Source: a virus
Direction: 5' to 3' (one strand)
Virus record (IMG/VR): IMGVR_UViG_3300047276_000087
Location: 1 to 36,678 of that record
Length of the DNA: 36,678 bases
The position numbers and the translations under genes are program-made. Positions within the stretch are counted from its first letter, which is position 1, and every line of letters starts with the position of its first letter. Below are positions 28,975 through 36,678 of the stretch, piece by piece. The notes below the pieces were generated by a model. That model was not told the origin of the DNA, made no database searches, and saw only the letters and a list, made by a program, of their open reading frames with translations.

Positions 28975-29637
28975 TTACATCACCAGTGGTTTGTAAGGAC
29001 GAAGCAAGGCGGCAACACCAAACGGCACTTCATGCAGTCTGCCGTCAGTCGTGTTTGACCTGTTGTTATACAGGTGTGTCAACAGCATCAGCGCCGCTTG
29101 TTTAATCACAGGGTATGTGGATAAAAAAGCAGAGTTCTGGGTGTAGGTGACAACGATTGGATTGGCTACAGTCTGATTCAACGTGTTTGGAATAGTGTTG
29201 AGAATGACACGATTCCCCGTTGGGTCGTATAAGTAGTTGCTTGAGGCAATCAACACTGGGACTGTATTTGAGGTCGAGTAAAACTCCACCGCGTCAATCG
29301 TCACGCCGACTTTGTTGTTAGCGTTTACCGCCACCTCGGGCAAGTCCAGAAACACCGAAGTGTTGTACAGGCCGAAGTTTGTGTAGTAGACCTTGTAAGT
29401 CGTTGGATAGATTGCCGCACCAATATAGTCTTCAATGGCCATGCGTGTGGCCAGTTCAAGTGACTGCAAATATGAATCTTGACTCTCGTCTTGAAACAAA
29501 TTCAACTGTTGCGTGATTTCATCCAAGGTCAACCATGGCGTAACTACGTCACGGTCAACTTGCTCGAATTTGGCGTAGTTGTACGGATTCCGTTGGTCGG
29601 AATAAAAAGGCGCGAGTGTTTGGTTCTCAACTGCCAT
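28975..29637 (-). CDS. Head-tail connector, gp6-like
   Basis: 220 aa. PWLTLDEITQQLNLFQDESQ (motif of gp6-like connectors), YLQSLELATRMAIEDYIGAA, a long beta insertion, and a C-terminal helix (YPVIKQAALMLLTHLYNNRS followed by a terminal LLRPYKPLVM). Gp6 proteins form a ring under the portal. Gene order (capsid, gp6, closure, terminator) agrees. The HLYNNR and LLxPYK ends are distinctive. Confidence 0.85.
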   Translation of the reverse strand: MAVENQTLAPFYSDQRNPYNYAKFEQVDRDVVTPWLTLDEITQQLNLFQDESQDSYLQSLELATRMAIEDYIGAAIYPTTYKVYYTNFGLYNTSVFLDLPEVAVNANNKVGVTIDAVEFYSTSNTVPVLIASSNYLYDPTGNRVILNTIPNTLNQTVANPIVVTYTQNSAFLSTYPVIKQAALMLLTHLYNNRSNTTDGRLHEVPFGVAALLRPYKPLVM

Positions 29638-29647
29638 TTTTTACCCC

Positions 29648-30664
29648 TTAAGCCGCGCTTGCACGTACACCGGCAAATGGGTCGCGGACAGTACTTGCTA
29701 CACGCTTCTCTGCATACAGTGTCACAAAGCCTGGGGCTGTCTGTTCAAACACTTGTACGGTCATTTCCTCGACATCAGCAATAGTCAAGAAGCGGTCCCA
29801 GTTTGCCAAGTAAATTGGGTAGTCTGTGGACAGGTAAGAGTTAGGAATGACGGGCCATCCAAAGATTGAACCGACTGCGCCGCCTTCGCCTGGCTCACCC
29901 AACTCCAAGAACAATGGCAAGCCTTGGCTGTCTTTCAACTGACGCAAGGTTTGAATCATTGCGGGAGTCATGTGCCATGCGGTTGTGGGCAATGCCCAGT
30001 ACTGTGCGGGCAATGAATTGGCAATGTTGGTGATTTTGTTATAGGTCGGTGTTACGCCACCCAAGGATGTTGTCACCAAGGTGTGGATGCCGTTTGTAAT
30101 GGCTGTACCGCTTGTACCGTAGGCCGCAGAGCCACTCAGGTATGTATCCAAGCCACGCAAGCCGTATGTGCCGCCTGTGGTGGTTGTGGTTGAGCCTGAT
30201 TGGTCATTGTTCGTGGCCATGGAAGCGCCTTCCTGTTGGCTGAACTCTAAAGTAAGGTCAGTTAACAGGGCTTCTTTCAAACCGTTGATATCGTCCATCG
30301 CGGCGATACGGATTGGCAGTTGGGCGTTGATGATTCGTGTTGGCATAACCCAGTAGGCGGTCGCTGTGTTGGGCGAGCCGGAGTCGGGCGTTGCATTTGG
30401 GTTCCAAGGGTTTGCGCTTGTCGCGTTACCGGTCTTGGCCACAAATTGAATTGCAGAAGTATTAGGGGCTTTGATGTTGCGTGAACCCATGCGGAACGGG
30501 TTGGCATAACGTAGTGTTGAAAAAGCATCATCAAAATAAGTGCGACCGCCAATGCCATCGCCAGACCCTGTAAGTGTTGATGCCTCGCGTAGGTCAATCG
30601 TTACCTTGCCGCCTTCAGTAAGGGCTTGCTTGATGCCGTCTAGGATTTTTTGGTTTGCACTCAT
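29648..30664 (-). CDS. Second major capsid protein paralogue (HK97 fold, no delta domain)
   Basis: 338 aa. From residue 26 it aligns by eye with the longer capsid protein upstream: EASTLTGSGDGIGGRT (27-42), MDDINGLKEALLTDLTLEFS, ATNNDQSGSTTTTTGGTYGL, LPAQYWALPTTAWHMTPAMI, FEQTAPGFVTLYAEKRVAST, VRDPFAGVR. It lacks about 80 residues of N-terminal coiled coil (the scaffolding delta domain). The two are clearly tandem duplicates that have diverged. It may fill pentons, mix into hexamers or serve as a decoration-like shell component. AAGGAATT precedes the ATG; a hairpin terminator lies just upstream. Confidence 0.88.
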   Translation of the reverse strand: MSANQKILDGIKQALTEGGKVTIDLREASTLTGSGDGIGGRTYFDDAFSTLRYANPFRMGSRNIKAPNTSAIQFVAKTGNATSANPWNPNATPDSGSPNTATAYWVMPTRIINAQLPIRIAAMDDINGLKEALLTDLTLEFSQQEGASMATNNDQSGSTTTTTGGTYGLRGLDTYLSGSAAYGTSGTAITNGIHTLVTTSLGGVTPTYNKITNIANSLPAQYWALPTTAWHMTPAMIQTLRQLKDSQGLPLFLELGEPGEGGAVGSIFGWPVIPNSYLSTDYPIYLANWDRFLTIADVEEMTVQVFEQTAPGFVTLYAEKRVASTVRDPFAGVRASAA

Positions 30665-30678
30665 TTTGATAATTCCTT

Positions 30679-30713
30679 AAAAATTAAAAGACAGGGAGCC
30701 TAAGCCCCCCGTC
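30679..30713 (-). terminator. Terminator/attenuator between the two capsid genes
   Basis: Minus-strand hairpin with 9-base arms (GACGGGGGG and CTCCCTGTC, two G-T pairs) and a 6-base loop, then TTTTAATTTTT. It lies 15 bases after the first capsid gene and before the ribosome binding site of the second, so it would lower expression of the second copy and all genes downstream. Confidence 0.75.
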
Positions 30714-30727
30714 ATTTTTTTCGCTAA

Positions 30728-32071
30728 TTAAGCGCCTGTCGCTGTGGAGCGATAGCGAATGATTGCGTTGGGGTCGACCACGCTTGAGCAGAGGCGTTTT
30801 TCACCAAAAAATGTGATAAAGCCTGGTTGTGTTTGCTCGTAGCGACGGAGGACCATAGACAATCTGTCTACGATTGTATGACCCCGAGAAAAATCTCCGA
30901 AGTACATTGGGAACAATGAAGTTGTTCCGGCAGAACCACCGGCAGATGTAGGTGCAGAGCAGTACGAGTTAACGTACACATCAAAGCCCAACAATTTACC
31001 GACGATACCGTCATAGACCAATGGAGACATACGCTCGAATACAGGCGTACCGTTGTTGTCAACCAAACCACGGATGCCGGCGAGCATCAAGGGGTTGATA
31101 ACAAAGCAGTTGCTTGTAGACCAGTATTGCTGTGGCAAAGAGTGAATGAATTGAATCAAGTCAATGTATTTCACGTTGTTTGCAGAAGCAAAACCGTTGG
31201 TTGTTGTCTGGTCATAAGTAGCGATGCTGTGCAAGCCATCGGTACTAGCAGTACCAGAAGAACCGAACGCGGCGGCAGAGATAGTGCCACCAGTGTAGGT
31301 TGCATTAGAACCAGGATATGAATTCAAACCGCGCAAGCCTGACGTGCCACCGTATGCAGTGGTAGTTGAGCCGGACTGGTCGTTATTCAAAATCATGCTA
31401 AGGCCTTCACTCTGTGAAAATTCTTGGAGCATGTCGTCAACGACGTTGGCCTCTAAACCATCGATGTCGTCCAAAGCCGCAGTACGGATTGGGAACTGAA
31501 CGTTGATGTCTTGCATATTCAATTGCCAAATAGATGTGGCTTCGGTTGTAGCCGCACCATTGTTTTGAATTGCATAGCCCCAAGCCGCACCTGCGTTGCC
31601 GGTCTTAGCGCGGAACTGATAGGTAGAACCGTCAGTAGCCACGTTACGGGACACGCCGCGCATAGGGTTAAGCAAACGCAGTTTGTGGAACACTGGGTCG
31701 TAGGCTGTACGGCCACCGATGCCTGCGCCAGAGCCTGTCAATGTTGAGGCTTCGGTCAAGTAGGCTTGGTGTTGTTCTTCAGATTCCCACAACTTCAGTT
31801 CTGTGTGAACGCGGTTGTTGCCTTTTGCGAAACCAGCGAGTTGCTCTTTCACACGGCGGTTCACATCACCACGCAAAGTTTTTGCAGGTGGGCGAATGAT
31901 TTCAGGGACGTTGATTGCAGATACTTTGGCTTCCAAAGCGGCAAACTTTTCAGTCAACTCGGCTTTAGCAGTTTCCACAGTAGTTGCGACTTCGGCTTTC
32001 ACCGCTTCAATTTTGGATTCGTTAGACACGGCAATCGCGTCAACTTTTTCCAGGACTTTATCCATAGACAT
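30728..32071 (-). CDS. Major capsid protein with N-terminal delta domain (HK97 fold)
   Basis: 447 aa from the ATG at 32071 (AAAGGAAAT upstream); an extension to 32146 overlaps the protease gene. Residues 1-55 form a coiled coil (KVLEKVDAIAVSNESKIEAV, AELTEKFAALEAKVSAI), the delta scaffolding domain normally removed by the protease. The shell domain begins near 105: EASTLTGSGAGIGGRT, then LDDIDGLEANVVDDMLQEFS, ILNNDQSGSTTTAYGGTSGL, HSLPQQYWSTSNCFVINPLM, RYEQTQPGFITFFGEKRLCS. It builds the icosahedral head. A terminator after the gene fits high expression of this one. Confidence 0.92.
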   Translation of the reverse strand: MSMDKVLEKVDAIAVSNESKIEAVKAEVATTVETAKAELTEKFAALEAKVSAINVPEIIRPPAKTLRGDVNRRVKEQLAGFAKGNNRVHTELKLWESEEQHQAYLTEASTLTGSGAGIGGRTAYDPVFHKLRLLNPMRGVSRNVATDGSTYQFRAKTGNAGAAWGYAIQNNGAATTEATSIWQLNMQDINVQFPIRTAALDDIDGLEANVVDDMLQEFSQSEGLSMILNNDQSGSTTTAYGGTSGLRGLNSYPGSNATYTGGTISAAAFGSSGTASTDGLHSIATYDQTTTNGFASANNVKYIDLIQFIHSLPQQYWSTSNCFVINPLMLAGIRGLVDNNGTPVFERMSPLVYDGIVGKLLGFDVYVNSYCSAPTSAGGSAGTTSLFPMYFGDFSRGHTIVDRLSMVLRRYEQTQPGFITFFGEKRLCSSVVDPNAIIRYRSTATGA

Positions 32072-32084
32072 TTTAAATTTCCTT

Positions 32085-32906
32085 TTAAATGCGTTTTTCA
32101 AGTGCCTTTGCCAACTCGCGTGCTTCAAAAGCGGCAAGCAATGCATCGGCTTCGTTTACCACCGCATCAGACTCACTCTGAGTTGGGGTTACTTCAACGG
32201 GTTTTGGGGCATCACGCTGTTCCAAGACACGTTTGAAGATACTAGATGCGGTGGTCGCATCCTTTTTGTTAAGGCCAGCATCACGCAAAGCCTTTTCCAA
32301 AACTCGTGGATTCACATGGCCTTCAGCATCAAATGCTTCCAGTTTCTGAATCTCTGCATTGGGGTTATTTGGGTACATCACGACAGACACTTCGCGCAAG
32401 CCGCCTTTAATGATTTGGAAGTATGCTTTTTCATAATCGAAATCAGGGTTAGACCACATCGTGCCGTCTGGACCATTCTCAAATGGATTGCCGTCTTCGT
32501 CAACCCAACGGGCTTCCTCGGCATAAGCGCCAACAGAAACGCCGCCAAACATTTTGGGGGATTCTTTGAGGATTTGGTAGAGGTCGTTGCCGCCAACAGT
32601 GTTTGTGTAGAGGCGACCCTTTGCGGTCATGCCTTCATCATCCATCACAAACTCTGTCCACTCACCCATGGGCATGCCAAGGTCGTTGTGGTTAAGGAAC
32701 ATTGGGAGAGGTTTATCACTGCTGTTGAACTCAGTCACCCAGTCCATGAAACCTTCAGGTTGGTAGTTGAACTTTCGTCCGTCTTCCCCGCTTCTTGCGT
32801 TCCAGGTTGTCACTCGGGCTTCCATCATTCCCGATGGATTCTGTGACTCGTTTTCGCTTGCCGCTAGTTGGACTTGCGCTTCGCAAATTAGCGTTAAATT
32901 CTTCAT
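32085..32906 (-). CDS. Prohead maturation protease
   Basis: 273 aa. A U35-type HK97 protease: MPMFLNHND-like segment with His73 (PMFLNHNDLGMPMGEWTEF), catalytic Ser124 (MFGGVSVGAYAEEARWV), and LREVSVVMYPNNPNAEI near 170-185. The C-terminal quarter is a charged helical tail (DAVVNEADALLAAFEARELA). It cuts the delta domain during head maturation. The gene sits between portal and capsid, in the standard place. Confidence 0.9.
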   Translation of the reverse strand: MKNLTLICEAQVQLAASENESQNPSGMMEARVTTWNARSGEDGRKFNYQPEGFMDWVTEFNSSDKPLPMFLNHNDLGMPMGEWTEFVMDDEGMTAKGRLYTNTVGGNDLYQILKESPKMFGGVSVGAYAEEARWVDEDGNPFENGPDGTMWSNPDFDYEKAYFQIIKGGLREVSVVMYPNNPNAEIQKLEAFDAEGHVNPRVLEKALRDAGLNKKDATTASSIFKRVLEQRDAPKPVEVTPTQSESDAVVNEADALLAAFEARELAKALEKRI

Positions 32907-33036
32907 TTATCACCCCATTGTGGATAGATTGATTGTCGTCTCTTATCTTGTGGGGCTTCTCTATTGTGGCGAGTGTAACATCACTTGACTTTATTTGTGA
33001 AGTCAAATGTGCAAGCATTTTTTTCAAATGATTCAT
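32755..33036 (-). CDS. Doubtful small ORF between portal and protease genes
   Basis: 93 codons; the ATG overlaps the portal stop (TAATG). The first 43 codons fill the 130-bp gap (MNHLKKMLAHLTSQIKSSDV, TLATIEKPHKIRDDNQS), and the rest overlaps the protease gene in another frame with a basic, repetitive product. It could encode a short leader peptide or nothing. No family recognised. Confidence 0.25.
   Translation of the reverse strand: MNHLKKMLAHLTSQIKSSDVTLATIEKPHKIRDDNQSIHNGVINEEFNANLRSASPTSGKRKRVTESIGNDGSPSDNLERKKRGRRTKVQLPT
32985..33006. promoter_or_regulatory. Inverted repeat upstream of the protease gene
   Basis: TTGACTT and AAGTCAA arms around an 8-base loop in the portal-protease gap. 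No T-run follows on the minus strand. It may be an mRNA processing or stability element; no convincing -10 box goes with TTGACT. Confidence 0.35.
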
Positions 33037-34430
33037 TAGGTTGTGCCTATGTTCATTTTTCGCTTCTGTCCACCACCGCCGCCGCCCGTGTCTTGAGGAG
33101 ACGTTCCCTTGAGAGGCTCATTGGATGAGCCACCAAATTGTAATTCATCGCCGCCTTCAATGGTTGCCATGTTCAAATACTGACGGGCTTCGTTGGGAGT
33201 CATGATGCCAGATTTGACTGCCGCTGTCACAAAGTTCATTTGGTCAAGCGGGGCGCCCTTCAAGAAATCCTTGGTATCAAAGCGCACGCACAGGTTGGGG
33301 TAGCCTTTGAACAGGTGCTGTTTCAACTTCTGCTCAAGGCTAATCACCGTTGGGTACATCACGGTTTTGTAGAACTCATCCAACATGGTCTGAGTGTTAT
33401 TATATTTTTGGTCAGCAATGCCAAGCATCGCAGGAGGTACACCAAACAAGCCGCAGATGCGCTTCATGGTTTGTGTCTTCAAGTTCGCCGCATCAGCATC
33501 CTGCAAGTTGAGCATGCTGATTGATTCATAGGTCATGCCTTGGTCAAGCAACATGCCTTGGCCGGACTTGGAAGGGTCTGTTGCCCGACTGCCGGTCATT
33601 TGATTCCATGTTTCTTTAATCCGCGCCGCAATCTCTTTGTACTTTGCGTCAGGAATTACTTGGTCGGTCTTGAAAATGCCAGACGGTTTAGCACCGTTCT
33701 GCATAATAAAGTTGGCGTAGATGTCGATGTCTTGGTCCAATGCAATCAACTCTGTGGCCAAGATGCCCTTGTTGAAACCGGACGAGCCTTGCCATGCCGC
33801 TTCCTTAATGTGCATCACTTCGTGCGCATCTAGGGGCGTGTCTTTGCTGAAACCATAGGAAGGCGAACTCAGCACGTAGGAAGGGTAGTTGCCTTTGGTC
33901 AGTTTGACCGTAATCAGTGTGGCATCCAAGTTGAACATTTCAATTGGAGTCTGCACTGGGTCCTTTTGGTCTTTTCGCCACCACAGGGTGAACGACTCAC
34001 CGGCAAGGTCTTGCCACATCATCCACTGATACCAAAACTCATATTGACTTTGGAAGTTATTGGGCGATTGAAGCAGGTCCAAGACTTGTTTGGCCTTGGC
34101 TTTGTCGCGTGCGCCAACATTGGGGTCCATCACCGCATCGGTAAATGAGCCGTCTTTGTTTTTGGACATGATGGAGATGCCGCACTGGGACAATGCGCGA
34201 GCCTTCACGCCAACGCATCCCATGACCGTGGAGTTGCGGGTCAAAGCCGACATGTCCAGTACGCGACCGGCTGTCGTGGTGCTTGATGTCGTTACATACA
34301 GTAATTGCTGTGAGGGCTGTTGTTTGTTCTGCCCCATGATGACTTGGTTGCCCAATTGCAGTTGGCCAAGCACAGCATTCGACTCGTTTTGAACGCCTTT
34401 TTTTCTGCTGAAAACATCCAAAATGCCCAT
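33036..34430 (-). CDS. Portal protein (HK97 family)
   Basis: 464 aa. STVMGCVGVKARALSQCGIS (stem-adjacent helix), YEFWYQWMMWQDLAGESFTL, EVMHIKEAAW near 205-214, GILATELIALDQDIDIYANF, LLDQGMTYESISMLNLQDAD, and the wing/crown motif CGLFGVPPAMLGIADQKYNN (about 325-345). The C-terminus is Gly-rich and basic. The dodecameric portal is the DNA gate at one head vertex and docks the terminase encoded just upstream. Confidence 0.93.
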   Translation of the reverse strand: MGILDVFSRKKGVQNESNAVLGQLQLGNQVIMGQNKQQPSQQLLYVTTSSTTTAGRVLDMSALTRNSTVMGCVGVKARALSQCGISIMSKNKDGSFTDAVMDPNVGARDKAKAKQVLDLLQSPNNFQSQYEFWYQWMMWQDLAGESFTLWWRKDQKDPVQTPIEMFNLDATLITVKLTKGNYPSYVLSSPSYGFSKDTPLDAHEVMHIKEAAWQGSSGFNKGILATELIALDQDIDIYANFIMQNGAKPSGIFKTDQVIPDAKYKEIAARIKETWNQMTGSRATDPSKSGQGMLLDQGMTYESISMLNLQDADAANLKTQTMKRICGLFGVPPAMLGIADQKYNNTQTMLDEFYKTVMYPTVISLEQKLKQHLFKGYPNLCVRFDTKDFLKGAPLDQMNFVTAAVKSGIMTPNEARQYLNMATIEGGDELQFGGSSNEPLKGTSPQDTGGGGGGQKRKMNIGTT

Positions 34431-34460
34431 GTTTTTCTCCTAAATTTCCGCAATGCTACA

Positions 34461-36131
34461 TCAAAATGAACGAAATCCAAAACTATCGCTGACGAATGGA
34501 TTGTCCAAAGAGCAGTGGGCGGCAATAATCATGGAGATGATGCCGTCAACCTTTGCGGCTTTGTCGGCTTCGTTCTTTCGCACCTTGATGTTGCCGTTGA
34601 CATCGGTGTAGCATTCGCAGTTTCCAAGTTGCCATCCAATAAAAGGATTGCCGTCATGCTTGATTTGTTTGTTCAGAATCAACTTCTCAATGTATTTACT
34701 TGGATTGTTCAGCACTGCCATGCCCTGTCCCACTTTTTTCACGGGCAAGCCGGCATCGTGTAGCCTGGCCACCAGACTGGCGGCGTTATATGCATCATAC
34801 CCAACTTCTTTAACGTTGTATTTTTGACACTGCTGATTGATGATGTAGTCCGATATTTCACGGTCGTCCATCACGTTGCCTTCGGTCAGTTTAAGTATTC
34901 CGCTTTTGATTGCCACTTGAAAAATGTCCAAGTAGTGCTTGGGAATAAAGGTAAGACTTTCCTCGGGGAGAAAGAATTGCCATTCGACTTCATAGTCTAG
35001 TTCCCCGAATCGTTTGAGGGTGCAGACCGAATTCAAGTCGCGGGTTGCCGCCAAGTCGAATCCAATAAACACGGCTTCGGGGTCTTTGCGCGGCTCTACT
35101 ATGATTGCCTTGGGGTCGTCCCAGTGTGCGCGGTCAAGCCATGCGGCGTTTGCCGATACCCATACGTTTAGGGTTTTGCACAGGAATTCGTTGAGGGCGG
35201 CAGGCTTATGCTTGGCTTCCTCGGCCCTGTTTGCAATGGCATCCTCGTAGACCGAGATTCCATGCATCGGGTTGGCCTTGGCCCAGTTCACGGGGTCGCG
35301 CCAGTCGTCTCCCAAGTCTAGGCCGTACAGCAGGCCAAACCATCGGGGGTTGTCAGTTGCCTCGCCACGAAGCATCGACTGATACATGGACAAGTCCTCA
35401 TAAAACTTTGTGTCCTTCGTGAACGAGGCGGTCGTAATATACACTCTCAGCGGGTTTTGTCTAGCCACCATACCCGAGTGCAGAACCTCAATGCTGTTGC
35501 GGTCCACAATCTGCGCGGCCTCATCCACCACCACTGCCGATGGGTTTTTGCCGTCACCCGTCTTTTTGGTGTCGCGGCTCAGTGCCTTGAACATGGACTG
35601 CGAGTCGCCTCGTTTGCCAATCGTGTATTTGGTCGGAGTGAACAGTTCTGCCAGTTCCTTGGGCATGCATTCCACAAAGCCTTTGGCCGCATCAAACACA
35701 ATGGTCGCCTGCTCTCTGTTTGTGGCCAAGGTAAACACCTCGGGGCCGGCTTCGCCAAATAGCAGTTCGTATAGCGTCAGCACCGCAGTTAGTGTGGACT
35801 TACCTGCTTTCCTCGGAATGAACAGAATCACGTCTGTCACCATTCGCTTGGAAATATCCTTCTTACTTCTAAACCCGTATATGGCGCATATCAGCAGGAT
35901 TTGGAATGGCTCAAGCACCACCGCCTGCCCTGCCTGGGGGCCTTTCGTGTGTTTCAGCGTGGCGGCAAATTGCAGGACATGGTCAGGCGCCCGACTGTCG
36001 AATACCCATTCCCATTCCTTGTTTTCAAGTTGATTGATGAATCGTTGGCAAGCCAGTCTCACATCGTTGCAGACGTTTATCTCGCCCTTTGCCACCGCAT
36101 GGGCGTATGCCACCCCGTCTTGGTAGTTCAT
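34461..36131 (-). CDS. terL: Terminase large subunit
   Basis: 556 aa. ATPase domain: Walker A PRKAGKST at 106-113, Walker B SAVVVDEAA near 195-205, coupling motif VYITTASFT near 230. Nuclease domain: IGFDLAATRDLNSVC near 350 (first catalytic Asp), KEVGYDAYNAASLV near 440 and DGIISMIIAA near the end. This is the HK97-type (Terminase_1) family, which usually makes cohesive ends. It pumps DNA through the portal. Overlaps the small subunit gene by 4 bp. Confidence 0.95.
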   Translation of the reverse strand: MNYQDGVAYAHAVAKGEINVCNDVRLACQRFINQLENKEWEWVFDSRAPDHVLQFAATLKHTKGPQAGQAVVLEPFQILLICAIYGFRSKKDISKRMVTDVILFIPRKAGKSTLTAVLTLYELLFGEAGPEVFTLATNREQATIVFDAAKGFVECMPKELAELFTPTKYTIGKRGDSQSMFKALSRDTKKTGDGKNPSAVVVDEAAQIVDRNSIEVLHSGMVARQNPLRVYITTASFTKDTKFYEDLSMYQSMLRGEATDNPRWFGLLYGLDLGDDWRDPVNWAKANPMHGISVYEDAIANRAEEAKHKPAALNEFLCKTLNVWVSANAAWLDRAHWDDPKAIIVEPRKDPEAVFIGFDLAATRDLNSVCTLKRFGELDYEVEWQFFLPEESLTFIPKHYLDIFQVAIKSGILKLTEGNVMDDREISDYIINQQCQKYNVKEVGYDAYNAASLVARLHDAGLPVKKVGQGMAVLNNPSKYIEKLILNKQIKHDGNPFIGWQLGNCECYTDVNGNIKVRKNEADKAAKVDGIISMIIAAHCSLDNPFVSDSFGFRSF

Positions 36132-36598
36132 CCTGCAAACGGTCCTTTGAGGAATTGCGCCACTGGGCTGTCGTCTTCAGTCTTTCCTGCTGACAACCGG
36201 CTTCTAGGAGTTAACCCTAGTTCGTTCATCAGTTGGATGATTAGCGTCATGGTCTTGTTTCGCACCGACAGGTAGGGGTTGGGCCCAACCGTCTTGCCAT
36301 CGTTGAACTTGGTCACGATGCCGCCCACCTTGATGGCTGTGGTGCATTTGACGTAGGTGTCGATGTGGTCGGCCAGCATCGCCAAGGTGTGTTTGTCTTG
36401 GTCATTCCCAATGCCGTAGACGTTGTACAAGAATTCCGAGGTTTCCTCAATGAATCTCAACTTGTCCCAGGCTTCGGGGTTGTCCACCCACTCGGCTTTT
36501 GGGATTCTCTTTTTTAAGTTGTCCGGAAGCATCTTGGGCATTCCCCTGCGTGGGGTCGTCCCGTCAACTAAGTGAAGTTCTGGTGGTTTTTGGTTCAT
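36128..36598 (-). CDS. terS: Terminase small subunit (P27 family)
   Basis: 156 aa. GMPKMLPDNLKKRIPKAEWV at the N-terminus, AMLADHIDTYVKCTTAIKVG in the centre and VGPNPYLSVRNKTMTLIIQL / MNELGLTPRSRLS near the end, a signature of P27-like small subunits. It recognises the packaging site, usually next to its own gene; here only 80 bp remain upstream before the window ends. Confidence 0.88.
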   Translation of the reverse strand: MNQKPPELHLVDGTTPRRGMPKMLPDNLKKRIPKAEWVDNPEAWDKLRFIEETSEFLYNVYGIGNDQDKHTLAMLADHIDTYVKCTTAIKVGGIVTKFNDGKTVGPNPYLSVRNKTMTLIIQLMNELGLTPRSRLSAGKTEDDSPVAQFLKGPFAG

Positions 36599-36603
36599 AT
36601 CTT

Positions 36604-36632
36604 ATGGTAATGTATTACCCCCCTACCGTCAA
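36604..36632 (-). promoter_or_regulatory. Candidate late promoter with palindrome
   Basis: On the minus strand TTGACG (36632-36627) and TACCAT (36609-36604) are 17 bases apart. The start would fall at or just before the small terminase ATG at 36598, giving an almost leaderless transcript. A perfect inverted repeat GGTAAT-AC-ATTACC (36606-36619) overlaps the -10 box and could be a regulator site. The -10 is only a 4/6 match. Confidence 0.45.
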
Positions 36633-36678
36633 ATTGCTTTGCGGGACAGTGGGGGCCTTGTTTTGCTGTTTCGTGTTG

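Noticed and set aside
31815-32846. 343-codon plus-strand ORF opposite the protease and capsid genes
   Set aside because: It is antisense to two clear genes; the translation has no motifs, is rich in Phe/Cys/Ser as expected from complementing biased codons, and has no convincing ribosome binding site.
32985-33006. Terminator before the protease gene
   Set aside because: The hairpin has no following T-run on either strand, so it is listed only as an inverted repeat.
35410-36033. 207-codon plus-strand ORF opposite the large terminase gene
   Set aside because: Antisense shadow of terL with no recognisable motif.
1-36678. tRNA genes, integrase, attachment sites or CI-like repressor
   Set aside because: None seen on reading the window, although weak or divergent examples would need a dedicated search.

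Overview
The window looks like the essentially complete genome of a tailed double-stranded DNA phage with a long non-contractile tail (siphovirus) and an HK97-type head. It carries a P27-type small terminase subunit, large terminase, HK97 portal, prohead protease, HK97-fold capsid proteins, gp6-like connector, tail tube, tape measure and tail tip, in the usual order. I saw no integrase, CI-like repressor, partition gene, RNA polymerase or tRNA, so it reads as a virulent phage. Several small proteins (for example those at 9502, 10291, 14567 and 14367) resemble families I associate with phages of Burkholderiales and other freshwater Betaproteobacteria. That host guess is inference.

Layout. (1) 36.6 kb down to 11.5 kb, all on the minus strand, is one late operon: small and large terminase, portal, protease, two tandem major capsid paralogues separated by a hairpin terminator, connectors, tail tube, tail chaperones with a lambda-like -1 frameshift site, tape measure, distal tail proteins, a GNAT enzyme, a J-like tip protein with an S74 chaperone, a collagen-like tail fibre with a second S74 chaperone, a glycosyltransferase, and a lysis cassette (XhlA-like protein, 3TM holin, M15 endolysin). 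(2) 6.66 to 11.5 kb on the plus strand is an early replication operon: RusA, an O-like initiator whose gene carries GTAACG repeats and a purine tract, a P-like helicase loader, many tiny coupled genes, glutaredoxin, a PD-(D/E)XK-like protein and a Ref-like HNH nuclease. (3) 6.59 kb down to 8 on the minus strand is a divergent early operon: Sak3-type annealing protein, a protein with an RNA polymerase alpha-CTD-like domain, a YqaJ exonuclease split by a frameshift, and SSB. A strong terminator and then a sigma70 promoter follow. Beyond them come a tiny membrane protein, a C5 cytosine methyltransferase with a second long ORF nested in another frame, small zinc and helix-turn-helix proteins, an HNH nuclease and a GIY-YIG/AP2 endonuclease.

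The window ends 80 bp upstream of the small terminase gene, where cos normally lies, and its first and last 7 bases are identical. If the molecule is joined there, the HNH/GIY-YIG pair sits across cos from the terminase, as the HNH gene gp74 does in HK97. The most notable features are the nested ORF in dcm, the duplicated capsid gene with a terminator between the copies, the alpha-CTD mimic, the candidate origin inside the initiator gene, and several disrupted frames that could be real recoding, decay or base-calling error.
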